DNA of 64,000 bases, from the NCBI RefSeq assembly GCF_051014685.1, contig NC_135050.1, positions 2,170,001-2,234,000 on the forward strand. The letters run 5' to 3'. Below the pieces are notes generated by a model. That model worked only from the letters and a program-made list of their open reading frames with translations, did not search any database and was not told where the DNA came from. The DNA is from Ptiloglossa arizonensis. Its lineage: Eukaryota; Arthropoda; Insecta; Hymenoptera; Colletidae. Positions 1 through 11,354 of this stretch are shown here, piece after piece (positions within the stretch are counted from its first letter, which is position 1; every line of letters begins with the position of its first letter). Made by a program: the position numbers and the translations under genes.

Positions 1-1246
1 TTGCACGGTAGGGTATACCATACAAATGGAATTACTTATCTGTAATGTCGGTAAATAATGCTCGTGGCGCTATCTATTCGTGGAAATGAGAACAATTCCT
101 CGACAAACTTGAGCGTTTCTCCGCCAGGTGTTTTCACCCCTTAAGTGTAGTTTAACCCTTTCTTCAATAGATGGCAACCCATGTAATTACCACGTTACAG
201 GGATTTGTAATTGCGGGTTCAGAATATATTTGCATACATACAAACTATAATTCCGATATGTAGAGAAATATTCATTTATTTTATCCCACGGCTTCTTCGA
301 TCGTATTTGTTCGATCTAACCAAATATTTCAAGAAATTGATGGCTTTTTATACCGAAACATTGTCAAAAATTGTTTAATCTACGGTCCAACGACGGTTGT
401 TAATAATTATGATAAATAAATGTCAAGATATTGCGAAGTCTGCGAAGGCGAACGGTTTCAGTGAATGTTTGTTCATTTCAGCGATTGTTATTAACATTTA
501 CGCATGTTCCCTATATCGATCGAACAATGTGCATCTTATTTATGTATTGCAATTAATTAAGAAACTTATCGAAATTGATTTTGATCGAGACTCCACGTTA
601 AAACGTGTTTCGTAAAGTTTTAAAGCACGGCAAGTGACAATTGTTCATTAGATACATTAATTTAACATTTGTTTAATTCTTATAATTTACACAATACGCG
701 TAGAAGTGGTATTTTTTACACAAAAGTGCCAAAATTCAATTAATCGCTTTTTTAGATAGAAAAATCACCGCGATAAATACTTGTGAATCGATAATCGATA
801 CGTGTAGCCTTGAGAATGTCAGTTGGATCTCAAGGAAAAATTCCTTCGCGAACAAGGAATATTTCAACGAAATGATATTTTAAGCCATTATTTATACTAG
901 GACATTGTTAATAATTGTCTAATGTATGATCCTACGACGGTTGTTAATAATTATGATAAACAAACATCAAGATATTGCGAAATCTTCGAGGGCGAATGAT
1001 TTCGGTGAATGTTTGTTCATTTCAGCGATTGTTATTAACATTTACGCATGTTCCCTATATTGATCGAACAATGTGCATCTTATTTATGCATTAAAAATGA
1101 TTGATTCGCCTCTAGCAATTGATTTTGATCGAACTTCAAAGTAAAGAGATGTTTCTTAAAGTTTTAAAACATGGAAAGTAATAATTGTCTATGAGATATA
1201 TCAATTTAACATTTGATTAATACATGAAGAATCGAAATTTTTGGTA
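1..1246 (+). repeat. Spacer modules, two direct copies (U1)
   Basis: This is AT-rich spacer. It starts with a motif of about 140 bp (GGTAGGG...CTTGAGCGTTTCTCCGCCAGG) that recurs at about 12166, about 16378 and, truncated, about 19125, and inverted at about 15625-15760. Two direct copies of a roughly 540-bp module follow, near 397 and 940; each has AAATAAATG/AAACATCAAGATATTGC, then TTCGGTGAATGTTTGTTCATTTC, then AACAATGTGCATCTTATTTATG. The first copy carries a 72-codon open frame (397-615). Paralogous copies have stops in the same place, so I treat it as chance. Confidence 0.85.
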
Positions 1247-1463
1247 AAGTAAGTGAATAAAATATAATTATTAGAAATAAATAATTAGATTTATTTCCGA
1301 TACTGTGTGAATTATTATATACAGTAAATAGTATAAATAAAATTTTTCTGGAGGCTAAAGAGATTAAAAAATACATTAAATATGTATTTAGAGTATTAGT
1401 GTATAATTTAACTAAAGTTCAAATGATTTATAATAGAAATTATAACTATTATAATCATTTAAT
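1247..1463 (-). pseudogene. ND2: Inverted ND2 mitochondrial fragment, left frame of array (U1)
   Basis: Read on the minus strand this matches the ND2 pseudogene at 11355-11571 base for base apart from scattered changes, so the two form inverted repeats around the satellite array. In the invertebrate mitochondrial code it reads ...TYLMYFLISLASS... and then NKSNYLFLMIIF, typical of the middle of insect NADH dehydrogenase subunit 2. It stops matching ND2 at about 1247, where normal spacer (ATCGAAATTTTTGG) begins. It has no coding function here. Confidence 0.85.
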
Positions 1464-1785
1464 CGAAACGAAGAAACGGAGAAACGAGCAAAGAAACGGA
1501 GAAACGAACAACGAAACGGAGAAACGGAGAAACAAATGGAGAAAGCAACAAATAAACGGAGAATCGACGAAAGAATCGGAGAATCGGAGAAATAAATGGA
1601 GAAATGAAGAAATAAACGGTGAAACGAACAAAGAAACGGAGAAACAAAGAAAGAAACGGAGAAACGAACAAAGAAACGGAGAAACGAACAAAGAAACGGG
1701 AAACAAAGAAAGAAACGGAGAAACGAACAAAGAAACGGAGAAACGAAGAAAGAAACGGAGAATCGGAGAAATAAATGGAGAAACG
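1464..1785 (+). repeat. Satellite array U1 module 1: purine-rich 20-mer block
   Basis: Tandem 20-bp units, consensus AAACGGAGAAACGAAGAAAG, with frequent variants (CGAACAAAG, GGAGAATCGGAGAAATAAATGG). The block ends with the marker AACAAAAAACGGTGAAACGG, which in every module marks the change from 20-mers to 8-mers. The consensus splits into AAACGGAG + AAACGAAG + AAAG, so the 20-mer is readily derived from the 8-mer. Confidence 0.95.
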
Positions 1786-2587
1786 AACAAAAAACGGTGA
1801 AACGGCGAAACGGTGAAACGGAAAAACCGAGAAACGGAGAAACGGAGAAACCGAGAAACGGGGAAACGGAGAAACCGAGAAACGGAGAAACGGAGAAACC
1901 GTGAAACGGAGAAACCGAGAAACGGAGAAACGGAGAAACGGAGAAACCGAGAAACGGAGAAACGGAGAAACCGAGAAATGGAGAAACGGCGAAACCGAGA
2001 AACGGAGAAACGGAGAAACGGAGAAACGGAGAAACGAAGAAACTGAGAAACCGACAAACGGAGAAACGGAGAAACCGTGAAACGGAGAAACCGAGAAGTG
2101 GAGAAACGGAGAAACCGAGAAACGGAGAAACCGAGAAACGGAGAAAAGGAGAAACCGAGAAACGGAGAAACGGAGAAACCGAGAAACGGAGAAACGGAGA
2201 AACGGAGAAACGGAGAAACGGAGAAACGGAGAAACCGAGAATCGCAGAAACCGAGAAACGGAGAAACGGAGAAACCGAGAAACGGAGAAACCGAGAAACG
2301 GAGAAACGGAGAAACGGAGAAACGGAGAAACGGAGAAACGAAGAAACTGAGAAACCGACAAACGGAGAAACGGAGAAACCGTGAAACGGAGAAACCGAGA
2401 AGTGGAGAAACGGAGAAACCGAGAAACGGAGAAACCGAGAAACGGAGAAACGGAGAAACCGAGAAACGGAGAAACGGAGAAACCGAGAAACGGAGAAACC
2501 GAGAAACGGAGAAACGGAGAAACTGAGAAACGGAGAAACCGAGAAACGGAGAAACGGAGAAGCCGAGAAACGGATAAACGGAGAAAC
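1786..2587 (+). repeat. U1 module 1: purine-rich 8-mer block
   Basis: Tandem 8-bp units AAACGGAG mixed with AAACCGAG, about 100 copies. A sub-block containing GAAACTGAGAAACCGACAAA occurs near 2037 and again near 2341, so part of this block is itself duplicated. It ends at the palindromic strand switch. Confidence 0.95.
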
Positions 2588-2599
2588 GTTTCTCCGTTT
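2576..2599. other. Palindromic strand switch, purine to pyrimidine (U1)
   Basis: A perfect 24-bp palindrome with core CGGAGAAACGTTTCTCCG, centred between 2587 and 2588. Left of it the + strand is purine-rich satellite; right of it, the reverse complement family. Equivalent switches are centred at 21936/21937, 28232/28233, 35776/35777, 49174/49175 and 60652/60653. Confidence 0.95.
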
Positions 2600-5321
2600 C
2601 AATGTTCGTTTCTCCGTTTCTTTCTTCGTTTCACCGTTTCTTTGTTCGTTTCTCCGTTTCTTTCTGTGTTTCTCCGTTTCTTTCTTCGTTTCTCCGTTTA
2701 TTTCTTCGTTTCTCCGTTTCTTTGTTCGTTTCTCCGTTTATTTCTTCGTTTCTCCAATTATTTCTTCGTTTCTCCGATTCTTTCTTCGTCTCTCCGTTTC
2801 TTTCTTCGTTTCTCCGTTTCTTTCTCTGTTTCTCGGATTATTTCTTCGTTTCTCCATCTATTTCTCCATTTCTCCGTTTCTTTCTTCGTTTCTTCGTTTC
2901 TTTCTTCGTTACTACGTTTCTTTCTTCGTTTCTCCGTTTATTTCTTCGTTTCTCCATTTATTTCTCCGTTTCTCCGTTTCTTTCTTCGTTTCTCCGTTTC
3001 TTTCTTCGTTCCTCCGTTTCTTTCTTCGTTTCTCCGTTTCTTTCTTCGTTTCTCCGTTTATTTCTTCGTTTCTCCATTTATTTCTCCGTTTCTCCGTTTC
3101 TTTCTTCGTTTCTCCGTTCCTTTGTTCGTTTCTCCGTTTCTTTCTTCGTATCTCCGTTTCTTTCTTCGTTTCTCCGTTTCTTTCTTCGTTTCTCCGTTTC
3201 TTTCTTCGTTTCTCCGTTTCTTTCTTCGTTCCTCCGTTTCTTTCTTCGTTTCTCCGTTTCTTTCTTCGTTTCTCCGTTTATTTCTTCGTTTCTCCATTTA
3301 TTTCTCCGTTTCTCCGTTTCTTTCTTCGTTTCTCCGTTCCTTTCTTCGTTACTACGTTTCTTTCTTCGTTTCTCCGTTTATTTCTTCGTTTCTCCATTTA
3401 TTTCTCCGTTTCTCCGTTTTTTTCTTCGTTTCTCCGTTTCTCCGTTTGTTTCTTCGTTTCTATATTTATTTCTCCGTTTCACCATTTCTTTCTTCGTTTC
3501 TCCGTTTCTTTCTTCGTTTCTCCGTTTCTTTCTTCGTTTCTCCGTTTCTTTCTTCGTTTCTCCGTTTCTTTCTTCGTTTCTCCGATTCTTTCTTCGTTTC
3601 TCCGTCTCTTTCTTCGTTTCTCCGTTTATTTCTTCGTTTCTCCATTTATTTCTCCGTTTCTCCGTTTCTTTGTTCGTTTCTCCGTTTCTTTGTTCGTTTC
3701 TCCGATTCTTTGTTCGTTTCTCCGTTTCTTTGTTCGTTTCTCCGTTTCTTTTTTCGTTTCACCGTTTCTTTGTTCGTTTGTCCGTTTCTTTCTCCGTTTC
3801 TCGGTTTGTTTCTTCGTTTCTCCGTTTCTTTCTTCGTTTCTCTATTTATTTCACCGTTTCTCCGTTTCTTTCTTCGTTTCTCCGTTTCTTTCTTCGTTTC
3901 TCCGTTTCTTTGTTCGTTTCTCCGTTTCTTTCTTCGTTTCTCCGTTTCATTGTTCGTTTCTCCGTTTATTTCTTCGTTTCTCCAATTATTTCTCCGTTTC
4001 TCCGTTTCTTTCTTCGTTTCTCCATTTATTTCTCCGTTTCTCCGTTTCTTTCTTCGTTTCTCCGTTTCTTTGTTCGTTTCTCCGTTTGTTTCTTCGTTTC
4101 TCTATTTATTTCTCCGTTTCTCCGTTTCTTTCTTCGTTTCTCCGTTTCTTTCTTCGTTTCTCCGTTTCTTTCTTCGCTTCTCCGTTTCTTTCATCGTTTC
4201 TTCGTTTCTCCGTTTCTTTCTTCGTTTCTCCGCTTATATCTTCGTTTCTCCATTTATTTCTCCGTTTCTTTCTTCGTTTCTTCGTTTCTTTCTTCGTTAC
4301 TCCGTTTCTTTCTTCGTTTCTCCGTTTCTTTCTCTGTTTCTCGGATTATTTCTTCGTTTCTCCATCTATTTCTCCATTTCTCCGTTTCTTTCTTCGTTTC
4401 TTCGTTTCTTTCTTCGTTACTCCGCTTATTTCTTCGTTTCTCCGTTTCTTTGTTCGTTTCTCCGTTTGTTTCTTCGTTTCTATATTTATTTCTCCGTTTC
4501 ACCGTTTCTTTCTTCGTTTCTCTATTTATTTCACCGTTTCTCCGTTTCTTTCTTCGTTTCTCCGTTTCTTTGTTCGTTTCTCCGTTTATTTCTTCGTTTC
4601 TCCAATTATTTCTCCGTTTCTCCGTTTCTTTCTTCGTTTCTCCATTTATTTCTCCGTTTCTCCGTTTCTTTCTTCGTTTCTCCGTTTCTTTGTTCGTTTC
4701 TCCGTTTGTTTCTTCGTTTCTCTATTTATTTCACCGTTTCTCCGTTTCTTTCTTCGTTTCTCCGTTTCTTTCTTCGTTTCTCCGTTTCTTTGTACGTTTC
4801 TCCGTTTCTTTCTTCGTTTCTCCGTTTCTTTGTTCGTTTCTCCGTTTATTTCTTCGTTTCTCCAATTATTTCTCCGTTTCTCCGTTTCTTTCTTCGTTTC
4901 TCCATTTATTTCTCCGTTTCTCCGTTCCTTTCTTCGTTTCTCCGTTTCTTTGTTCGTTTCTCCGTTTGTTGCTTCGTTTCTCTATTTATTTCTCCGTTTC
5001 TCCGTTTCTTTCTTCGTTTCTCCGTTCCTTTCTTCGTTTCTCCGTTTCTTTCTTCGTTTCTCCGTTTCTTTCATCGTTTCTTCGTTTCTCCGTTCCTTTC
5101 TTCGTTTCTCCGCTTATATCTTCGTTTCTCCATTTATTTCTCCGTTTCTTTCTTCGTTTCTTCGTTTCTTTCTTCGTATCGCCGTTTCTTTCTTCGTTTC
5201 TCCGTTTCTTTCTTCGTTTCTCCGTTTCTTTCTTCGTTTCTCCGTTTATTTCTTCGTTTCTCCATTTATTTCTCCGTTTCTCCGTTTCTTTGTTCGTTTC
5301 TCCGTTTCTTTGTTCGTTTCG
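2588..5321 (-). repeat. U1 module 1: pyrimidine-rich 20-mer block
   Basis: The same 20-bp satellite in inverted orientation (CTTTCTTCGTTTCTCCGTTT), 2.7 kb. Common variants are ATTTCTTCG, TTTGTTCG, CTCCATTTATTTCTCC and CTCCGCTTATATCTTCG. The long frames here (20-residue repeats rich in F, S, R, V and L) come from the 60-bp common period of 20 and 3. Confidence 0.95.
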
Positions 5322-5328
5322 GCGAAAC
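5316..5328. other. Inverted junction, pyrimidine to purine (U1)
   Basis: GTTTCG-G-CGAAAC: two 6-bp arms around one base. It joins module 1 to module 2. The same GTTTCGGCGAAAC occurs at 25145-25157, 32301-32313 and 63972-63984, and nowhere inside a block that I noticed. Confidence 0.9.
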
Positions 5329-8300
5329 AAACGGAGAAACGAAGAAAGAAACGGAGAAACGAAGAAAGAAACGAAGAAACGAAGAAATATATGGAGAAAC
5401 GAAGAAAGAAACGGAGAAACGAGGAAAGAATCGGAGAAACGAAGAAATATATGGAGAAACGAAGAAAGAAACGGAGGAACGAACAAAGAAACGGAGAAAC
5501 GAACAAGAAACGGAGAAACGATCAAAGAAACGGAGAAACGAAGAAAGAAACGGAGAAACGACGAAAGAAATGGAGAATCGGAGAAATAAACGGAGAAACG
5601 AAGAAAAGAACGGAGAAACGAGCAAAGAAACGGAAAAACGATGAAAGAAACGGAGAAACGAAGAAAGAAACGAAGAAACGAAGAAAGAAACTGAGAAACG
5701 AAGAAAGAAACGGAGAATCGGAGAAATAAATGGAGAAACGAAGAAACAAACGGAGAAACGAAAAAGAAACGGAGAAACGAAGAAAGAAACGGAGAAACGA
5801 AGAAAGAAACGAAGAAACGAAGAAAGAAACGGAGAAGCGAAGAAAGAAACGGAGAAACGAACAAAGAAACGGAGAAACGAACAAAGAAACGGAGAAACGA
5901 TGAAAGAAACGGAGAAACGAAGAAAGAAACGAAGAAACGAAGAAAGAAACGGAGAAACGAAGAAAGAAACGGAGAATCGGAGAAATAAATGGAGAAACGA
6001 AAAAACAAACGGAGAAACGAAAAAGAAACGGAGAAACGAAGAAAGAAATGGAGAAACGAAGAAATATATGGAGAAACGAGGAAATAAACGGAGAAGCGAA
6101 GAAAGAAGCGGAGAAACGAAGAATGAAACGGAGAAACGGAGAAATAAATGGAGAAACGAAGAAACAAACAGAGAAACGAAGAAAGAAACGGAGAAGCGAA
6201 GAAAGAAACGAAGAAACGAAGAAAGAAACGGAGAAACGAAGAAAGAAACGGAGAAACGAACAAAGAAACGGAGAAACGAACAAGAAACGGAGAAACGATG
6301 AAAGAAACGGAGAAACGAACAAAGAAACGGAGAAACGAACAAAGAAACGGAGAAACGAACAAAGAAACGAGAAACGAACAAAGAAACGGAGAATCGAACA
6401 AAGAAAGGGCGAATCGGAGTAATAAATGGGGAAAGGAACAAAGACATGGAGAAACGGAGAAATAAATGGAGAAACGAAGGAACCAACAGGGAAACGAATG
6501 AAGAAACGGACAAACAAAGAAAGAAACGGAGAAACGGAGAAACGAACAAAGAAACGGAGAAACGATGAAAGAAACGGAGAAACGAAGAAAGAAACGAAGA
6601 AACGAAGAAAGAAACGGAGAAACGAAGAAAGAAACGGAGAATCGGAGAAATAAATGGAGAAACGAAGAAACAAACGGAGAAACGAACAAAGAAAAGGAGA
6701 AACGAACAAGGAAACGGAGAAACGAGCAAAGAAACGGAGAAACGGGGAAATAAATGGAGAAACGATGAAACAAACGGAGAAACGAAGAAAGAAACGGAAA
6801 AACGAAGAAAGAAACGGAGAAACGAAGAAATATATGGAGAAACGAAGAAAGAAACGGAGAAACGAGGAAAGAATCGAGAAACGAAGAAATATATGGAGAA
6901 ACGAAGAAAGAAACGGAGAAACGAACAAAGAAACGGAGAAACGAACAAGAAACGGAGAAACGATGAAAGAAACGGAGAACGAACAAAGAAACGGAGAAAC
7001 GAACAAAGAAACGGAGAAACGATGAAAGAAACGGAGAAACGAAGAAAGAAACGAAGAAACGAAGAAAGAAACGGGAGAAACGAAGAAAGAAACGGAGAAT
7101 CGAAGAAATAAATGGAGAAACGAAGAAACAAACGGAGAAACGAACAAAGAAACGGAGAAACGATGAAAGAAACGGAGAGAACGAAGAAAGAAACGAAGAA
7201 ACGAAGAAAGAAACGGAGAAACGAAGAAAGAAACGGAGAATCGAAGAAATAAATGGAGAAACGAAGAAACAAACGGAGAAACGAACAAAGAAAAGAAGAA
7301 ACGAACAAGGAAACGGAGAAACGAGCAAAGAAACGGAGAAACGGAGAAATAAATGGAGAAACGAAGAAACAAACGGAGAAACGAAGAAAGAAACGGAAAA
7401 AACGAAGAAAGAAACGGAGAAACGAAGGAATATATGGAGAAACGAAGAAAGAAACGGAGAAACGAGGAAAGAATCGGAGAAACGAAGAAATATATGGAGA
7501 AACGAAGAAAGAAACGGAGAAACGAACAAAGAAACGGAGAAACGAACAAGAAACGGAGAAACGATGAAAGAAACGGAGAAACGAACAAAGAAACGGAGAA
7601 ACGGACAAAGAAACGGCGAAACGAAGAAATGAATGGCGAAGGAACAACGAAATGGAGAAACGATCAAAGAAACGGAGAAACGAAGAAAGAAACGGAGAAA
7701 CGAAGATATAAATGGAGAAACGAAGAAACAAACGGAGAAACGAAGAAAGAAACGGAGAAACGAAGAAAGAAACGGAGAAACGAAGAAATATATGGAGAAA
7801 CGAAGAAAGAAACGGAGAAACGAGGAAAGAATCGGAGAAACGAAGAAATATATGGAGAAACGAAGAAAGAAACGGAGGAACGAACAAAGAAACGGAGAAA
7901 CGAACAAGAAACGGAGAAACGATCACAGAAACGGAGAAACGAAGAAAGAAACGGAGGAACGACGAAAGAAATGGAGAATCGGAGAAATAAACGGAGAAAC
8001 GAAGAAAGGAACGGAGAAACGGGCAAAGAAACGGAGAAACGATGAAAGAAACGGAGAAACGAAGAAACGAAGAAAGAAACGGAGAAACGAAGAAAGAAAC
8101 GGAGAATCGGAGAAATAAATGGAGAAACGAAGAAACAAACGGAGAAACGAAGAAAGAAACGGAGAAACGAAGAAAGAAACGGAGAAACGAAGAAATATAT
8201 GGAGAAACGAAGAAAGAAACGGAGAAACGAGGAAAGAATCGGAGAAACGAAGAAATATATGGAGAAACGAAGAAAGAAACGGAGGAACGATCAAAGAAAC

Positions 8301-9062
8301 GGAGAAACGAAGAAAGAAACGGAGAAACGACGAAAGAAATGGAGAATCGGAGAAATAAACGGAGAAACGAAGAAAGGAACGGAGAAACGGGCAAAGAAAC
8401 GGAGAAACGATGAAAGAAACGGAGAAACGAAGAAACGAAGAAAGAAACGGAGAAACGAAGAAAGAAACGGAGAATCGGAGAAATAAATGGAGAAACGAAG
8501 AAACAAACGGAGAAACGAAGAAAGAAACGGAGAAACGAAGAAAGAAACGGAGAAACGAAGAAATATATGGAGAAACGAAGAAAGAAACGGAGAAACGAGG
8601 AAAGAATCGGAGAAACGAAGAAATATATGGAGAAACGAAGAAAGAAACGGAGGAACGATCAAAGAAACGGAGAAACGAAGAAAGAAACGGAGAAACGACG
8701 AAAGAAATGGAGAATCGGAGAAATAAACGGAGAAACGAAGAAAGGAACGGAGAAACGGGCAAAGAAACGGAGAAACGATGAAAGAAACGGAGAAACGAAG
8801 AAACGAAGAAAGAAACGGAGAAACGAAGAAAGAAACGGAGAATCGGAGAAATAAATGGAGAAACGAAGAAACAAACGGAGAATCGGAGAAATAAACGGAG
8901 AAACGAAGAAATAAACGGAGAAACGAAGAAAGGAACGGAGAAACGAGCAAAGAAACGGAGAAACGATGAAAGAAACGGAGAAACGAAGAAAGAAACGAAG
9001 AAACGAAGAAAGAACCGGAGAAACGAAGAAAGAAACGGAGAATCGGAGAAATAAATGGAGAA
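5323..9062 (+). repeat. U1 module 2: purine-rich 20-mer block
   Basis: The longest purine-rich 20-mer block in the window, 3.7 kb. Variants include GAAATATATGG, GAGGAAAGAATCGG, TCAAAGAAACGG and GGGGAAAGGAACAAAGACATG. It contains a 368-bp tandem duplication (about 8042-8409 and 8410-8777). Single-base indels near 5510, 6292 and 7191 shift the local frame, which fits non-coding DNA. Confidence 0.93.
8042..8777 (+). repeat. 368-bp tandem duplication inside array (U1)
   Basis: The stretch from 8042 repeats at 8410 with the same variants in the same order (ATATATGG, GAGGAAAGAATCGG, GGAGGAACGATC, GGCAAAG). The period 368 is 46 x 8 but not a multiple of 20, so the event did not respect the 20-mer phase. 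Confidence 0.9.
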
Positions 9063-9448
9063 ACGAACAAAAAACGGTGAAACGGAGAAACGGAGATACG
9101 GAAAAACCGAGAAACGGAGAAACGGAGAAACCGAGAAACGGAGAAACCGAGAGACGGAGAAACGGAGATTCCGAGAAACGGAGAAACGGTGATACGGAGA
9201 AACGGAGAAACGGAGAAACGGAGAAACGGAGAAACCGAGAAACGGAGAAACCGAGAAACGTAGAAACCGAGAAACGGAGAAACGGAGAAACGGAGAAACC
9301 GAGAAACGGAGAAACGGAGAAACCGTGAAACGGAGAAACGGAGATACGGAGAATCGGAGAAACCGAGAAACGGAGAAACCGAGAAACCGAGAAACGGAGA
9401 AACGGAGTAACCGTGAAACGGAGAAACCGAGAAGCGGAGAAACGGAGA
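9063..9448 (+). repeat. U1 module 2: purine-rich 8-mer block
   Basis: A short (under 0.4 kb) 8-mer block after the usual marker at 9065-9084. Variant units GAGATACGG and GAGATTCCG set it apart from the 8-mer block of module 1 and resemble those at 27450-28232 and 34985-35776. Confidence 0.93.
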
Positions 9449-9459
9449 TTTCTCCGTTT
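9440..9459. other. Atypical purine-to-pyrimidine switch (U1)
   Basis: Arms AAACGGAGA and TCTCCGTTT around a TT spacer. All other purine-to-pyrimidine switches have AAACGTTT at the centre; this one lacks ACG and looks like a secondary break or deletion at the turn. Confidence 0.88.
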
Positions 9460-11354
9460 CTTTCTTCGTTTCTCCGTTTATTTCTTCGTTTCTCCATTTA
9501 TTTCTCGGTTTCTCCGTTTCTTTCTTCGTTACTCCGTTTCTTTGTTCGTTTCTCCGTTTCTTTGTTCGTTTCTCCGATTCTTTGTTCGTTTCTCCGTTTC
9601 TTTCTTCGTTTCTCCGTTTATTTCTTCGTTTCTCCATTTATTTCTCCGTTTCTCCGTTTCTTTCTTCGTTTCTCCGTTCCTTTGTTCGTTTCTCCGTTTC
9701 TTTCTTCGTATCTCCGTTTCTTTCTTCGTTTCTCCGTTTCTTTCTTCGTTTCTCCGTTTCTTTCTTCGTTTCTCCGTTTTATTGTTCATTTCTCCGTTTA
9801 TTTCTTCGTTTCTCCATTTATTTCTCCGTTTCTCCGTTTCTCCGTTTCTTTGTTCCTTTCTCCGTTCCTTTGTTCGTTTCTCCGTTTCCTTCTTCGATTC
9901 TCCGTTTCTTTCTTCGTTTTTCCGTTTCTTTCTTCGTTTCATCGTTTCTTTCTTCGTTTCTTCGTTTCTTTCTTCGTTACTCGGTTTCTTTCTTCGTTTC
10001 TCCGTTTCTTTCTTCGGTTCTCCGTCTCTTTCTTCGTTTCTCCGTTTATTTCTTCGTTTCTCCATTTATTTCTTCGTTTCTCCATTTATTTCTTCGTTTC
10101 TCCGTTCCTTTCTTCGTTTCTCCATTTATTTCTCCGATTCTCCGTTTCTTTCTTCGTTCCTCCGTTTCTTTCTTCGTTTCTTCGTTTCTTCGTTTCTCCG
10201 TTTCTTTCTTCGTTTCTCCGTTTCTTTCATCGTTTCTCCGTTTATTTTTTCGTTTCACCATTTATTTCTCCGTTTCTCCGTTTCTTTCTTCGTTTTTCCG
10301 TTTCTTTCATTGCTTCTTCGTTTTTCCGTTTCTTTCTTCGTTTCTCCGTTTATATCTTCGTTTCTCCATTTATTTCTCCGTTTCTTTCTTCGTTTCTCCG
10401 TTTCATTCTTGGTTTCTCCGTTTCTTTCTCCGTTTCTCCGTTTCTTTGTTCGTTTCTCCGTTTCTTTCTTCGTTTCTGCGTTTCTTTCTTCGTATCGCCG
10501 TTTCTTTCTTCGTTTCTCCGTTTCTTTCTTCGTTTCTCCGTTTCTTTCTTCGTTTCTCCGTTTATTTCTTCGTTTCTCCATTTATTTCTCGGTTTCTCCG
10601 TTTCTTTCTTCGTTTCTCCGTTTCTTTCTTCGTTTCTCCGTTTCTTTCTTCGTTTCTCCGTTTCTTTGTTCGTTTCTCCGTTTCTTTTTTCGTTTCACCG
10701 TTTCTTTGTTCGTTTCTCCGTTTCTTTCTCCGCTTCTCGGTTTATTTCTTCGTTTCTCCATTTATTTCTCCGATTCTCCGTTTCTTTCTTCGTTTCTTCG
10801 TTTCTTTCTTGGTTACTCCGTTTCTTTCTTCGTTTCTCCGTTTCTTTCTTCGTTTCTCCGTTTCTTTCATCGTTTCTCCGTTTATTTTTTCGTTTCACCA
10901 TTTATTTCTCCGTTTCTCCGTTTCTTTCTTCGTTTTTCCGTTTCTTTCATTGCTTCTTCGTTTTTCCGTTTCTTTCTTCGTTTCTCCGTTTATATCTTCG
11001 TTTCTCCATTTATTTCTCCGTTTCTTTCTTCGTTTCTCCGTTTCATTCTTGGTTTCTCCATTTCTTTCTCCGTTTCTCCGTTTCTTTGTTCGTTTCTCCG
11101 TTTCTTTCTTTGTTTCTCCGTTTCTTTCTTCATTTCTCCGTTTATTTCTTCGTTTCTCCGTTTCATTCTTCGTTTCTGCGTTTCTTTGTTCGTTTCTCTG
11201 TTTCTTTCTTCGTTTCTCCGTTTCTCGGTTTTTTCTTCGTTTCTCCGTTTCTTTCTTCGTTTCTTCGTTTCTTTCTTCATTTCTCCGTTTCTTTCTTCGT
11301 TTCTCCGTTTCTTCCTTCGTTTCATCGTTTCTCCGTTTCTCCGTTTCTCCGTTT
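9449..11354 (-). repeat. U1 module 2: terminal pyrimidine-rich block
   Basis: Inverted 20-mers, 1.9 kb, ending in a few 8-mers just before the ND2 sequence (CTCCGTTTCTCCGTTTCGAT). The same right end is seen at 38823 and 51011. An internal block near 10230-10440 recurs about 650 bp further on (10877-11060; both have TTTATTTTTTCGTTTCACC and TCATTGCTTCTTCG). Confidence 0.93.

Noticed and set aside
397..615. 72-codon spacer frame, with a 77-codon relative at 13085-13318
   Set aside because: Other copies of the same module (about 940, 12570, 16790) have stops at the TTGATCGA or TTAATCGA site. There is no recognisable domain, and conservation is explained by repeat amplification.
1464..2587. Telomeric repeat
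   Set aside because: Insect telomere units are TTAGG or related; AAACGGAG and its complement do not match, and the array is internal and changes strand.
1464..5321. Resemblance to a CRISPR array because of regular short repeats
   Set aside because: There are no unique spacers, units are contiguous 8- or 20-mers, and the context is eukaryotic.
2588..5321. Triplex-forming homopurine/homopyrimidine mirror tract
   Set aside because: Every unit has a C in the purine strand (AAACGGAG), so the tract is not pure purine over long runs.
2381..5644. Very long open frames across the arrays (for example 1087 codons here, 1413 codons at 28082-32323, 1123 codons at 25399-28770 on the minus strand)
   Set aside because: They exist in several frames and on both strands at once, have only 8- or 20-residue repeats set by the 24- and 60-bp common periods, cross strand switches, and are cut by single-base indels. 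The satellite simply lacks stop codons.
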